DNA from: Russula earlei
Lineage: Eukaryota > Basidiomycota > Agaricomycetes > Russulales > Russulaceae
DNA: 27,810 bases
NCBI GenBank assembly: GCA_025769875.1
Contig: JAGFNK010000649.1
Location: 1 to 27,810 of the forward strand
Reading direction: 5' to 3'
Shown piece after piece: positions 16,060-24,141 of the stretch; the stretch's first letter is position 1; each line of letters opens with the position of its first letter. The notes under the pieces were generated by a model. It was not told the DNA's origin, searched no databases, and saw nothing but the letters and a program-made list of their open reading frames with translations. The position numbers were made by a program, and so were the translations under genes.

Positions 16060-16104
16060 GTCAGTTTAGTTTAGATCAGGCGTTGATACCTGGATATTAG
16101 GCGG

Positions 16105-16136
16105 TAAAAATATAGATTATGCGTTGTGTTTAACAA
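16105..16136 (-). promoter_or_regulatory. Probable fabI promoter
   Basis: On the minus strand, TTG (complement of 16134-16136) is followed after 21 bases by TATTTTTA (complement of 16105-16112), one mismatch from TAnnTTTG. It is placed about 45 bases before the fabI ATG. The -33 part overlaps the end of the small membrane protein gene. Confidence 0.4.
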
Positions 16137-16329
16137 GGAAAAATTTAAGGAATACAAAAACACAGAGAATGTAGTAAGCAAAGCAGGAGGTGAGTATAAT
16201 GCCTACCCATGCAAGAAATCGTTGAACACTTTCCCTGGGCTTTATTTTGCGCTCCAGGTATTTGCCCCAGAAATAAATAGGCAGGGCGAGTATAATGATA
16301 GGGCCCAGCACGGTAATATAATATCCCAT
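16117..16329 (-). CDS. Small two-helix membrane protein of unknown function
   Basis: This 70-residue protein has two hydrophobic stretches, about 3-22 and 39-65. They are separated by a basic, polar loop (KYLERKIKPRESVQRF) that would face the cytoplasm. It starts 10 bases after the recN stop on the same strand, so it is probably co-transcribed with recN. I do not recognise a named family. The charge pattern and tight spacing favour a real gene over a chance frame, but no motif gives a function. Confidence 0.6.
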   Translation of the reverse strand: MGYYITVLGPIIILALPIYFWGKYLERKIKPRESVQRFLAWVGIILTSCFAYYILCVFVFLKFFLVKHNA

Positions 16330-16339
16330 AAGGCAAAGT

Positions 16340-17995
16340 TTAATTCATTACCATCTCCCTGGCATTTTCCAAAGCAGCGGCAGTAGGCTTTTCACCACTA
16401 AGCATTTGTGCAATAGCAGTAATGCGCTCATCTTCTGTTAGCAAACGTATATTGGTTTTTACCTGGTCGCCTTTTATCTCCTTATACACAAACAAATGTG
16501 CATTGGCCTTACCGGCTATCTGCGGCTGGTGCGTAATGCAGATCACCTGGCGGCTGGAAGATAGTTTTTTCATGATGATCCCTACCTGTTTGGCAGCCTC
16601 GCCACTAATACCCGTATCTATTTCATCAAATATCATGGTAGGCAGGTCTATGTTTTCTGCAACCAGCGATTTGATGCACAACATCAAACGGCTAAGCTCT
16701 CCCCCACTCGCTACCTTACGGATGGGTTCAAAGCGATTGCTCTTATTCGCATCAAACAGGAATTCAATCTCATCTTTCCCGAAAAGATTCAATGTGGTTT
16801 CCTTGATCGCTATTTTAAGTCTTGCATTGGGCATACCCACTTGTGCCAGCAGTATGTTCACCTGCCTCTCCAATGGTTGTATTTGCTTCTCCCTCCTTGC
16901 AGCAATGTCCTGTGCTTTTTTCGTTGCAGCTGCCAGCAAATTATTTACTTCTTTCTCTTTGTTGAGGATGGCCTCATCAATATTCAGCACGGCCTGTAAT
17001 TTTTGAGATAACTGTTCCTGTATCTGTAACAGTTCATTCGTAGTTTTTACACCATGCTTTTTTAACAGCTTATAACCTATGGCTAATTTTTCATTGATCT
17101 GTTCAATGCGTTTCTCATCAAAATGAACCGAATGATTGATATGTTCTATTTCCCCTGCTATATCCTGTATTTCTATATGGGCAGAGTGCAGGCGATCTAC
17201 TACAGCCTGCAGTTTATCATGGTAGGTTGTATATCCATTTAATTGCTGTATCAATTGCTTGATAGATTGTACAACAGGCTGCTCGCTATCCTGTAACTCA
17301 TAAGAAGCCTTTGATAAGGCAGATTTGATGCCCTCGCTATTGCTCAGCAGTTTCAGTTCTGCATCCAGCTCCTCCAGCTCATTTGCTTTCAGCGCGGCCT
17401 CGTTTAACTCATCAAACTGGAACTGGTTATAATCGGATTCTTTGTTGAAAGAGGCTTTTTGCCCCTGTAGCTGCTCTAACCCCTTCCTGGCCTGTTGCCA
17501 TTGCTGGTATAATGCCTGGTAAGCAGGTAATGCCCCAAAATTATCAGCCATGGCATCCAATACCTCCCGCTGAAAATCACTATCTCCCAGTTCGAGCGTA
17601 TCGAATTGCTGGTGAAGATCTACCAGCAGGCTGGCCAGTTCCTTTAATTGTTGTAAAGTAGCAGGTGTATCATTGATAAAAGCGCGCGATTTACCATTAG
17701 GGGAGATCTCTCTTCTTATCACCAGCTCCTCTTCACTATCCAGGTCATGCTGTTGCAGGAAATCCCTTACGGCCGCTTTATCATCAGTGGTAAAATGACC
17801 TTCAATAAAACACTTCTTATCATTTTTGAGTAAGGCAGCGGTATCTGCACGCTCTCCCAATATGAGGCTGAGCGCACCCATTAAAATACTCTTACCTGCA
17901 CCGGTTTCCCCTGTTATAATATTAAGCTGTGGCGAAAAGCTGATCTCTATTTCGTCAATAATAGCGTAGTTCTGTATGTGTAAGGTCTTGATCAC
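16340..17995 (-). CDS. recN: DNA repair protein RecN
   Basis: This 551-residue SMC-like ATPase acts in recombinational repair of double-strand breaks, holding or bridging DNA ends. It shows Walker A in GETGAGKS (29-36), a long central coiled-coil region (about 150-380), the ABC signature SGGELSRLM, and Walker B in MIFDEIDTGISG. Length is typical. Its ATG lies 28 bases from a TATTTTTG promoter box, and the TPR gene lies just upstream on the same strand. No LexA-type operator was recognised, so SOS control is not supported by what I can see. Confidence 0.96.
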   Translation of the reverse strand: MIKTLHIQNYAIIDEIEISFSPQLNIITGETGAGKSILMGALSLILGERADTAALLKNDKKCFIEGHFTTDDKAAVRDFLQQHDLDSEEELVIRREISPNGKSRAFINDTPATLQQLKELASLLVDLHQQFDTLELGDSDFQREVLDAMADNFGALPAYQALYQQWQQARKGLEQLQGQKASFNKESDYNQFQFDELNEAALKANELEELDAELKLLSNSEGIKSALSKASYELQDSEQPVVQSIKQLIQQLNGYTTYHDKLQAVVDRLHSAHIEIQDIAGEIEHINHSVHFDEKRIEQINEKLAIGYKLLKKHGVKTTNELLQIQEQLSQKLQAVLNIDEAILNKEKEVNNLLAAATKKAQDIAARREKQIQPLERQVNILLAQVGMPNARLKIAIKETTLNLFGKDEIEFLFDANKSNRFEPIRKVASGGELSRLMLCIKSLVAENIDLPTMIFDEIDTGISGEAAKQVGIIMKKLSSSRQVICITHQPQIAGKANAHLFVYKEIKGDQVKTNIRLLTEDERITAIAQMLSGEKPTAAALENAREMVMN

Positions 17996-18022
17996 AGGTA
18001 ATCCCGATTAAAATGGATGGAA

Positions 18023-18030
18023 CAAAAATA
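18023..18030 (-). promoter_or_regulatory. -7 promoter box of recN
   Basis: The plus strand reads CAAAAATA, which is TATTTTTG on the minus strand, an exact TAnnTTTG match. It falls in the 37-base gap between the TPR gene stop and the recN start. The -33 element is not evident. Confidence 0.5.
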
Positions 18031-18032
18031 GT

Positions 18033-19529
18033 TTATTCTCCTTTGCATCTCGCTATACCGCTTTTAGCCTTTTGATCCAGTGAGTTTTTATACTCGTGGT
18101 CAGGCATATTCATGCACTTTTCATAATAGTTGATGGCCTCTGCTTTCTTACCCTGCTTTTCATATATCTGCCCTATTTGCAATGCGGCCCTGGCAGCATA
18201 ATACTCTTTCCGGTTCATGCCTATGGTAATGGCTTCCTGGTAGGTGTGTATCGCCTCCTCATCCTTGTGCAGGTCATCATATATCCTGGCCAGCCGGTAG
18301 GTAAATTCCAGCTTATCTTCTTCTTTGGTAAAGCTATTATTGCTCTTGCCGTTTAGCAGGCCGAGTGCATCGCTATTGTAACCGCCATCATTTAACAACC
18401 GGGCTTTTAGCAACAGCATATTAGGCCATACGCCGCTCTTTGCATCTTTCAGTGCCTGCTTATCAGCATCACTATCTGCCGCACCCTTTTTAATAACATT
18501 ATTACGGGCCGCTTCTGCCGCTACCATGTTACCCTGCAGGTAATAGCACCAGCTTAATTTCAGGTACACATCTTTTAAAAAGAACTTGCCTTTAAACGCG
18601 GCAATATAGCTTTCAAAATACTTAGCTGCCTCCGGCGTTTCCAGGTGATACAGTTTGGCAAAACCCAATTCATAATCCCATACACCGGTAGCCAGGTATT
18701 CGGGGGATTTATTGCGGTTCAGTACAATGCTTTTGCTATAGTCTGTTTGCTTATCATTGATAGCCAGGTTAGCTGCCATATAAGCAAGCAAATGATTATT
18801 AATGATATCCAGCTTTTTAGATTGAATAAAGCTGAATACATCCTCTTTCTTATTCTCTACATAAAACAGCAGGTAACAATAAACAAATGCCCCTTCATTA
18901 CTCATTAAACGGGCCCAGGGATCGCTACTGTTAACAAAACTATGTACGAGCTTCATCCCCTCTGTAACAGAACCGCTCATACCCAGTAAGCCTGCCAAAA
19001 AAGTGTACCCGCTGGGGATGGTTCCAATTACGGCCTGCATACCTCCGTACAAAATATCATTGGGAACAAACGTGGGGAATGTCTTTTTGTTTTCTTTGAT
19101 CAGCTGGTAGGCTTTTCTAAGGTCCCAGCCAGCCCGCCAGTTTTCAGTGAACTTTATGGCTACTGCTGCCTTTTGCAGGTAGATAGCGCTTAAACAGAAT
19201 TTATGGAGTGGGGAAGATTGCGGCCCCTGCTGCAACAGCAATTCTATGCGTTGCTCAAACCGGGGTTTGCGTATCTCATATTCTTTAGGGTCCTCATTGA
19301 GAAAAAGAACGAAGAAGTCAACATAGTTCTCCAATACAACCGGGATAAGGTTATCAGGGTTTTGTTGTTTCGCTTTTTCTATCAGGGCAATGCCGTTACC
19401 CAGTCGTAACTGGGTAATTTCCCGGTATGCCTGCTGGCAGGTACTATTAAAATCGTAAACCTTTTCTGCCTTTGTATTACAATAACATGTTATAGTTATA
19501 ATCAATAAAACGAGGACTTTCCTGATCAT
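18033..19529 (-). CDS. Exported tetratricopeptide-repeat protein
   Basis: This is a 498-residue protein from the ATG at 19529. It begins with a signal peptide-like segment (MIRKVLVLLIITITCYC...KA) and then a long helical body. Recognisable TPR units lie near the C-terminus (FTYRLARIYDDLHKDEEAIHTY and ALQIGQIYEKQGKKAEAINYY regions). TPRs mediate protein-protein contacts; no catalytic motif is visible. The frame is open to a Met at 19556, but that codon lies inside the terminator hairpin of the preceding gene, so the later start is preferred. It ends 37 bases before recN. The role is unknown, though outer-membrane or periplasmic scaffolding is plausible. Confidence 0.75.
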   Translation of the reverse strand: MIRKVLVLLIITITCYCNTKAEKVYDFNSTCQQAYREITQLRLGNGIALIEKAKQQNPDNLIPVVLENYVDFFVLFLNEDPKEYEIRKPRFEQRIELLLQQGPQSSPLHKFCLSAIYLQKAAVAIKFTENWRAGWDLRKAYQLIKENKKTFPTFVPNDILYGGMQAVIGTIPSGYTFLAGLLGMSGSVTEGMKLVHSFVNSSDPWARLMSNEGAFVYCYLLFYVENKKEDVFSFIQSKKLDIINNHLLAYMAANLAINDKQTDYSKSIVLNRNKSPEYLATGVWDYELGFAKLYHLETPEAAKYFESYIAAFKGKFFLKDVYLKLSWCYYLQGNMVAAEAARNNVIKKGAADSDADKQALKDAKSGVWPNMLLLKARLLNDGGYNSDALGLLNGKSNNSFTKEEDKLEFTYRLARIYDDLHKDEEAIHTYQEAITIGMNRKEYYAARAALQIGQIYEKQGKKAEAINYYEKCMNMPDHEYKNSLDQKAKSGIARCKGE

Positions 19530-19543
19530 GGCCCGAAAATAAA

Positions 19544-19570
19544 GAAGGCTAACCAAATAGGTTAGCCTTC
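19544..19570 (-). terminator. Hairpin terminator after the zinc-ribbon/Nif3 operon
   Basis: A perfect 11-bp stem (19544-19554 with 19560-19570) encloses the 5-base loop AAATA. On the minus strand it is followed by a T-rich tract (TTTATTTTC). It lies 30 bases past the stop of the zinc-ribbon gene and just before the TPR gene ATG. Confidence 0.8.
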
Positions 19571-19599
19571 AAATTAAAAATATGTGTTAAACGACTAAG

Positions 19600-20355
19600 T
19601 TATTTTACTTCCACGCTGTCATTCAGGTCAGCATCAACCAATATACGACCACAGTTTTCGCATACGATCACTTTCTTGTGCAAGCGTATTTCGCTCTGGC
19701 GCTGGGGAGGAATAGCGTTAAAGCAACCACCGCAGGCATCGCGTTCTACCGGTACTACTGCCAGGCCATTGCGATAATTTTTACGGATACGATCGTAGCT
19801 GTACAACAGTCTTTCGTCGATAGCTTCGCGTGCGCCGCCGGATAATTTTCTGAAATGGGTTTCTTCTTTCTCAGTATCTGCAATGATCTTTTCCAGTTCC
19901 CCTTTCTTATGGTTCAGTACACCTTCTTTTGTTGCGATCAGTTTTTTAGCGCCTTCCAGGGATTTTGCTTTATCACCCAGTTCTTCGTTTGCATCACGAA
20001 TGTGTTTATCAGCCAGTTTATTTTCCAGCTGCAACATTTCTATTTCCTTGTTCAGGGCTTCAAATTCACGGCTGTTCTTTACATTCTCACTCTGCTTCTC
20101 GTATTTCTTTAAAGTAGCCTCGCCTTCTTTAATTGCATTCTTCCTGCCTTCAATAAATTCAGTAATGCCATTGATCTCTTCCTCTATACGTGTTCTGCGG
20201 CTATGTAAACCAGCTATTTCATCTTCCAGGTCACTCACTTCCATAGGTAACTCACCTTTCAGAATCTGGATTTCGTCCAGCTTGCTATCAACTTTCTGAA
20301 GTTTTATGAGGCTTACCAATTTTTCTTCAACAGAATAATCTTTAACTGCTGCCAT
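19600..20355 (-). CDS. Coiled-coil protein with C4 zinc ribbon (CT398-like)
   Basis: This 251-residue protein has a long charged coiled coil (about 10-185) followed by a C-terminal zinc ribbon. The ribbon has two Cys pairs, CGGC and CENC, about 20 residues apart, flanked by basic residues. The architecture is that of the widespread zinc-ribbon family represented by CT398 of Chlamydia and by actinobacterial homologues. Members are often encoded beside a Nif3-like gene, as here, where the Nif3-like gene ends 22 bases upstream on the same strand. Nucleic-acid binding or a scaffold role has been suggested for the family. The exact function is not known. Confidence 0.85.
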   Translation of the reverse strand: MAAVKDYSVEEKLVSLIKLQKVDSKLDEIQILKGELPMEVSDLEDEIAGLHSRRTRIEEEINGITEFIEGRKNAIKEGEATLKKYEKQSENVKNSREFEALNKEIEMLQLENKLADKHIRDANEELGDKAKSLEGAKKLIATKEGVLNHKKGELEKIIADTEKEETHFRKLSGGAREAIDERLLYSYDRIRKNYRNGLAVVPVERDACGGCFNAIPPQRQSEIRLHKKVIVCENCGRILVDADLNDSVEVK

Positions 20356-20377
20356 AATGGATGTATGATTTTACAAT

Positions 20378-21478
20378 TTATCCTACAAAATACTGTACGG
20401 GGTTGGTGTCCGTTTTGCTTTTAAGGACGGCAAAGGTAGGAAATTTTGCCTGCAAAACAGCAATTAATAAATCGGGCGTAAACTGCTCGCTCTCCCAGTG
20501 CCCTATATCGGCAATAACCAGCCGGCTATTGGCATCAAAGAACTCATGGTATTTTACGTCAGCAGTAATGTAAAAGTCGGCCCCGGCGGCAACCGCCTTC
20601 CGGGTCAAAAAGCTACCCGCTCCCCCACAAAGCGCTACTTTTTTCACCGGTTTACCCAGTAAAGGGGTGTGCCGGATTACCTGTAACCCAAATGCCTGTT
20701 GAATATTTTGCAAAAAAAGCGCTTCCTCCAGCGGCTCGGGCAATTCCGCCAGTAAGCCACTCCCAACGCCCGGATGCCCGTTTAAAAGGGGTACAATATC
20801 GTAAGCCACTTCCTCGTAAGGGTGTGCTTTCAGAAGAGTATTCACCACTTTGCTATGCAGGTGGGCCGGGAAAATAACCTCCAGTTTGGCTTCCTTCTCT
20901 GTATGTCGCTTACCGGGTTCGCCCACAAAGGGATTGGTATGCGCTCCGCCCTTAAAAGAGCCCTTTCCTTCCACTACAAAGCTGCATTCACTGTAATTAC
21001 CTATATGGCCGGCGCCGGCCTCAAAAATGGCCGCCTGCACGCTTTCCAGCTGTGCCACCGGAACAAAGGTGAACAGTTTCAACAGGTGGGTGGTGGCAGG
21101 TACCAGTATTTTCCGGTTAACCAATCCCAGTTTGTCCGCTATTTTATCATTCACCCCCTGCAATACATTATCCAGGTTGGTATGGATGGCATAGATGGCT
21201 ATATCTTTTTTGATGGCTGCTATTACTGCCTGTTCTACATAGTTATTACCATTGATCTTTTTCAGGCCACCGAAAATAATGGGGTGATGGGCTACTACCA
21301 TATTGCAGCCTGCTGCGGCTGCTTCCAGTATTACCGCTTCCGTAACATCCAGCGTACAGAGAATGCCGGTACAGGGCCATCCCGCATTCCCCGTAAGCAA
21401 TCCACTGTTATCATAGCTTTCCTGGTAGGCAGGCGGGGCTGTTTCTTCCAGAATGGTTATAACGTCACCAATATTCAT
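20378..21478 (-). CDS. Nif3-like dinuclear metal-centre protein
   Basis: This 366-residue member of the NIF3/YbgI family forms toroidal hexamers with a two-metal site in each subunit. The metal-binding pattern is VVAHHPIIFGG (His64, His65), AIHTNLDN (His99, Asp103) and a late GHWESE with His and Glu. The length indicates the version with a PII-like domain inserted between the two halves (about 125-235), unlike the 247-residue E. coli YbgI. Databases often call it 'GTP cyclohydrolase I type 2', but that activity is doubtful and a true folE is present at 25019. It heads the operon with the zinc-ribbon gene. Confidence 0.93.
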   Translation of the reverse strand: MNIGDVITILEETAPPAYQESYDNSGLLTGNAGWPCTGILCTLDVTEAVILEAAAAGCNMVVAHHPIIFGGLKKINGNNYVEQAVIAAIKKDIAIYAIHTNLDNVLQGVNDKIADKLGLVNRKILVPATTHLLKLFTFVPVAQLESVQAAIFEAGAGHIGNYSECSFVVEGKGSFKGGAHTNPFVGEPGKRHTEKEAKLEVIFPAHLHSKVVNTLLKAHPYEEVAYDIVPLLNGHPGVGSGLLAELPEPLEEALFLQNIQQAFGLQVIRHTPLLGKPVKKVALCGGAGSFLTRKAVAAGADFYITADVKYHEFFDANSRLVIADIGHWESEQFTPDLLIAVLQAKFPTFAVLKSKTDTNPVQYFVG

Positions 21479-21495
21479 GCTGCAAATCTTGTGAA

Positions 21496-21524
21496 TTTGT
21501 TTGATGTAATGCTATCTATTTTTG
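21496..21524 (+). promoter_or_regulatory. Full promoter of the class IV aminotransferase, nearly leaderless
   Basis: TTTG at 21496-21499 is followed after 17 bases by TATTTTTG at 21517-21524. This is an exact fit to TTG-N17-23-TAnnTTTG. The box ends only four bases before the ATG at 21529, so the transcript would begin at or very near the start codon. Confidence 0.7.
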
Positions 21525-21528
21525 TGTA

Positions 21529-22374
21529 ATGTCCCAAACCGTTTTTATTAACCAGGATGGCTTGTCTCTAAAGGAAGATAAGGTTTTCATTTCACCTTCC
21601 AACCGTTCATTCCGTTACGGGGATGGTTGTTTTGAAACAATGAAAATAACAGATGGCAGGATCCGTTTGGCGGAGTATCATTTTGAGCGGTTGCTCTCCT
21701 CCTTACACACGTTACAGTTTCAATGCCCTGCCTGGATGACGGCTGCCCATTTACAGGACCAGGTATTGGCGCTGGTGCACAAAAACGGCCATCAAAAACT
21801 AGCCCGGGTACGCCTCACCATTTACAGGGGAAACGGCGGTCTATATGACCCGGAAAATCATTTTCCCCACTACCTCATTCAAAGCTGGGAATTGAACGCT
21901 GCCACTAACCTGTTTAATGAAAATGGGTTGGTAATGGGCGTTTTTACCACCGCACGTAAAGTATGCGATGGGTATTCCCATATTAAAAGCAACAACTTTC
22001 TTTCTTATGCCATGGCTGCCTTATGGGCTAAGCAACAACAACTCAATGATGCACTGTTACTAAACCCTTATAATGGGATCGCAGATACCACCATTGCCAA
22101 TTTGTTTATCGTGAAAGATGGCCTGGTTAAAACACCTCCTTTAACAGAAGGCGCTGTAGCCGGTACTATGCGCAGGTACCTGCTACGCTGCTTACGGGAA
22201 GAAAACCTGCCGGTTGAAGAAACCCCTTTAACAGTAGAGGATGCTTTACAGGCTTCTGAAATATTTCTTACCAATGCCATACAGGGTATCCGGTGGGTAA
22301 AACAACTGGAACAAAGCCATTATCACAATAGCCTGTCCGCACAGTTGCACCGGCAATTTATTGTACCGCTATGA
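21529..22374 (+). CDS. pabC: Class IV PLP aminotransferase, probable aminodeoxychorismate lyase
   Basis: This 281-residue PLP enzyme has Lys153 (in HIKSNNFLSY) as the expected Schiff-base lysine. FRYGDGCFETMKI lies near the N-terminus and the phosphate-binding EGAVAGTMR is late in the protein. The family includes branched-chain aminotransferases, D-amino-acid aminotransferases and 4-amino-4-deoxychorismate lyase (PabC). The GDGCFET start, the RGNGG phrase (100-104) and the TPPL...GTMR segment are closest to PabC, which makes p-aminobenzoate for folate. The symbol is a best guess. Its stop overlaps the ATG of the photolyase remnant (ATGA at 22371-22374), so the two were once co-translated. Confidence 0.8.
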   Translation: MSQTVFINQDGLSLKEDKVFISPSNRSFRYGDGCFETMKITDGRIRLAEYHFERLLSSLHTLQFQCPAWMTAAHLQDQVLALVHKNGHQKLARVRLTIYRGNGGLYDPENHFPHYLIQSWELNAATNLFNENGLVMGVFTTARKVCDGYSHIKSNNFLSYAMAALWAKQQQLNDALLLNPYNGIADTTIANLFIVKDGLVKTPPLTEGAVAGTMRRYLLRCLREENLPVEETPLTVEDALQASEIFLTNAIQGIRWVKQLEQSHYHNSLSAQLHRQFIVPL

Positions 22375-22552
22375 AGCCAAAAGTTACTATCGCCTGGTTT
22401 AGAAGAGACCTTCGTTTGCATGATAATGCCGCCCTGTATCATGCTTTAAAAAGCGATCACCCCGTTATACCTCTTTTTATTTTTGAGAGACAGCCAGAAA
22501 GCGTGCACTGGAAGTATATGGGAAGGCCCTGAAGCAACAAAAGATCAACTGA
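22371..22552 (+). pseudogene. Deoxyribodipyrimidine photolyase remnant with large internal deletion
   Basis: The frame from the ATG at 22371 begins as a photolyase: after four residues it reads VTIAWFRRDLRLHDNAALYH, then VIPLFIF, the classic start of the antenna-binding alpha/beta domain. After about 39 codons it turns into unrelated sequence and stops at 22530-22532. In another frame, 22487-22552 reads ETARKRALEVYGKAL and a short basic tail. This resembles the very end of photolyases (the E. coli PhrB tail has EARVQTLAAY). So both ends remain, joined out of frame, while a normal protein has about 430-470 residues. Roughly 1.1 kb of middle, including the FAD domain, is missing. The protein cannot be functional. 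The end overlaps the mqnD stop by 8 bases. Confidence 0.75.
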
Positions 22553-23384
22553 TAAAGATTCCCTCTTTGGCTACCGGTGTACCAGGATGTAATTGCTGGT
22601 ATACTTCCAGCAATTTGATCACTGCTTTTTGTCCGGCTTCCCCAAGGTCTATAGAGTAGTTGTTTACATACAAATCAATATGTTGGCGCATCACATCCTC
22701 ACTCATTTCCTGGGCATGCTGCTTTACATAGAGAGATAGTTCTGTATGATGGTATTGATAAGAGTATTCTACACTTTTCCTGATCAGCTTATCTACCTGG
22801 CGGGTGATCTCAACCGGCAAGCTGTGTTTGGCAATAATGCCACCCAGCGGAATAGGCACCTGTAATCGCTGCTCCCAATATTCACCAAGGTCCATCAGTT
22901 TTATTAATCCTCTTTGCTGATACGTAAACCTGTTTTCATGAATAATAACACCCGCATCTGTTGTGCTATTTAGCACAGCATCTTCTATCTCATTAAATAT
23001 CTTGAACGATTTATTGACCACTTTAGGGAATGCCAAAGAAAATAACATGTGTGCAGTGGTGTTCTCACCCGGTATAGCCACTGTTTCATTTGCAGTAAGC
23101 GATGAACCATTCTTTGCAGGCAATGCAATCAACAAAGGGCCAACACCTTTACCCAAAGCTCCCCCGCTATTCAAAACCACATACTGTGCAGATACCAATG
23201 GTAATACACCATAACTGATCTTTGACAAATCAAGGCGGCCTTCTTTGGCCCAATTATTCAACGTTTGTACATCTTCCAATACCACCTCAAACTCAAAACC
23301 TTCTGTATCTATCTTATGATTAACCAGCGCATCAAAAATAAAGGTGTCGTTGGGGCAAGGGGAAAAACCTAAAGAAAGCTTCAT
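22545..23384 (-). CDS. mqnD: 1,4-dihydroxy-6-naphthoate synthase MqnD
   Basis: This 279-residue enzyme of the futalosine menaquinone pathway converts cyclic dehypoxanthinyl futalosine to 1,4-dihydroxy-6-naphthoate. It has a periplasmic-binding-protein-like fold used as a cytosolic enzyme. The start GFSPCPNDTFIFDAL is diagnostic. The DLSKISYGVLPLV and GKGVGPLL segments follow, and length is typical. A GTG six bases earlier (23390) is possible, but the ATG at 23384 matches the conserved start. It lies 6 bases after the mqnB stop, so the two are an operon. mqnA, mqnC and mqnE are not in the window. Confidence 0.95.
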   Translation of the reverse strand: MKLSLGFSPCPNDTFIFDALVNHKIDTEGFEFEVVLEDVQTLNNWAKEGRLDLSKISYGVLPLVSAQYVVLNSGGALGKGVGPLLIALPAKNGSSLTANETVAIPGENTTAHMLFSLAFPKVVNKSFKIFNEIEDAVLNSTTDAGVIIHENRFTYQQRGLIKLMDLGEYWEQRLQVPIPLGGIIAKHSLPVEITRQVDKLIRKSVEYSYQYHHTELSLYVKQHAQEMSEDVMRQHIDLYVNNYSIDLGEAGQKAVIKLLEVYQQLHPGTPVAKEGIFIS

Positions 23385-23390
23385 ACTCAC

Positions 23391-24059
23391 TTATGCTATT
23401 TTATATAATTTATCAATGTACTTTAATAATGTTTCGTTGAGGTTCTCAATGGCCTCTTTGATCTTCCATTGCGTTTTATCCCGTTCACCAATGTAGTTGC
23501 TGATAGCACGTATCTGGATAAAAGGTACATTCATTTGCCGGCATACATAGTGCAATGCGGCACCCTCCATACTTTCAATAACCGGGGCGTATTTCTTTAC
23601 CAGTTGCTCAATACGGTTTTGATCCGTAGTAATCTCATTTACGGTAACAGAAGGTACCGCAGGCAGTTGCAACAGGTTATATCGGTTCAGCCATTCATTG
23701 GGTAATTTCCTTTTATCGAAAGGCGGGTAGCTGCTTTTTTCCAGTTTCAGGTCAAAGATATCTTTCCATTTACCGTCCTCCTGCACACCGGTATCGCCCA
23801 GGCTCTCCTCATTAATAACCACCACTTTACCCAAAGCCATCCTGGTATCGAATGTACCCGCAATACCTGCCTGTATAACAAGGTCAGGCCGTTCTTCCAT
23901 CACCAGCCTTGTCAGCGCTACAGCGCTGGCCAGCATCCCTACACCACTTTGATGAAACGTAACTTTACAACGCAGGCTTTCGCTGGTGTAAAGCGTATTT
24001 ACACTTAAAAAGGCGGGCATCCATTCCCCTGTGGTAGCTGCGGTGATAACAATTCGCAT
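23391..24059 (-). CDS. mqnB: Futalosine hydrolase MqnB
   Basis: This 222-residue nucleosidase of the MTA/SAH nucleosidase-like fold releases hypoxanthine from futalosine to give dehypoxanthine futalosine. The recognisable parts are IVITAATTGEW at the N-terminus, the GVGMLASAVAL and QAGIAGTFD segments that form the base and ribose site, and ESMEGAALHYVC followed by AISNYIGERD near the C-terminus, with Glu and Asp as catalytic candidates. The next gene on the strand is mqnD, the step two reactions later, which confirms futalosine over adenosine-type substrates. No clear promoter box was found in the divergent gap 24060-24141 on this strand. Confidence 0.94.
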   Translation of the reverse strand: MRIVITAATTGEWMPAFLSVNTLYTSESLRCKVTFHQSGVGMLASAVALTRLVMEERPDLVIQAGIAGTFDTRMALGKVVVINEESLGDTGVQEDGKWKDIFDLKLEKSSYPPFDKRKLPNEWLNRYNLLQLPAVPSVTVNEITTDQNRIEQLVKKYAPVIESMEGAALHYVCRQMNVPFIQIRAISNYIGERDKTQWKIKEAIENLNETLLKYIDKLYKIA

Positions 24060-24112
24060 GAGGCGGTAAAGGTCTGATTAACGCGGAAACTTTTCAAAAG
24101 TTTTACTTCTAT

Positions 24113-24120
24113 TACCTTTG
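24113..24120 (+). promoter_or_regulatory. -7 promoter box of the pterin gene cluster
   Basis: TACCTTTG matches TAnnTTTG exactly and ends 21 bases before the first PTPS ATG. It would drive both PTPS copies and folE. A TTG at the right -33 distance is not seen. Confidence 0.5.
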
Positions 24121-24141
24121 TGTTAAATAGCAAAGGAAGCG

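Noticed and set aside
19530..19556. Longer start for the TPR protein
   Set aside because: The codon lies in the loop of the upstream gene's terminator hairpin, and the signal peptide begins properly at 19529.
20378..21478. Calling the Nif3-like protein a second GTP cyclohydrolase in the pterin pathway
   Set aside because: The label comes from annotation tradition. The protein lacks the FolE fold, and a canonical FolE is encoded at 25019-25618.
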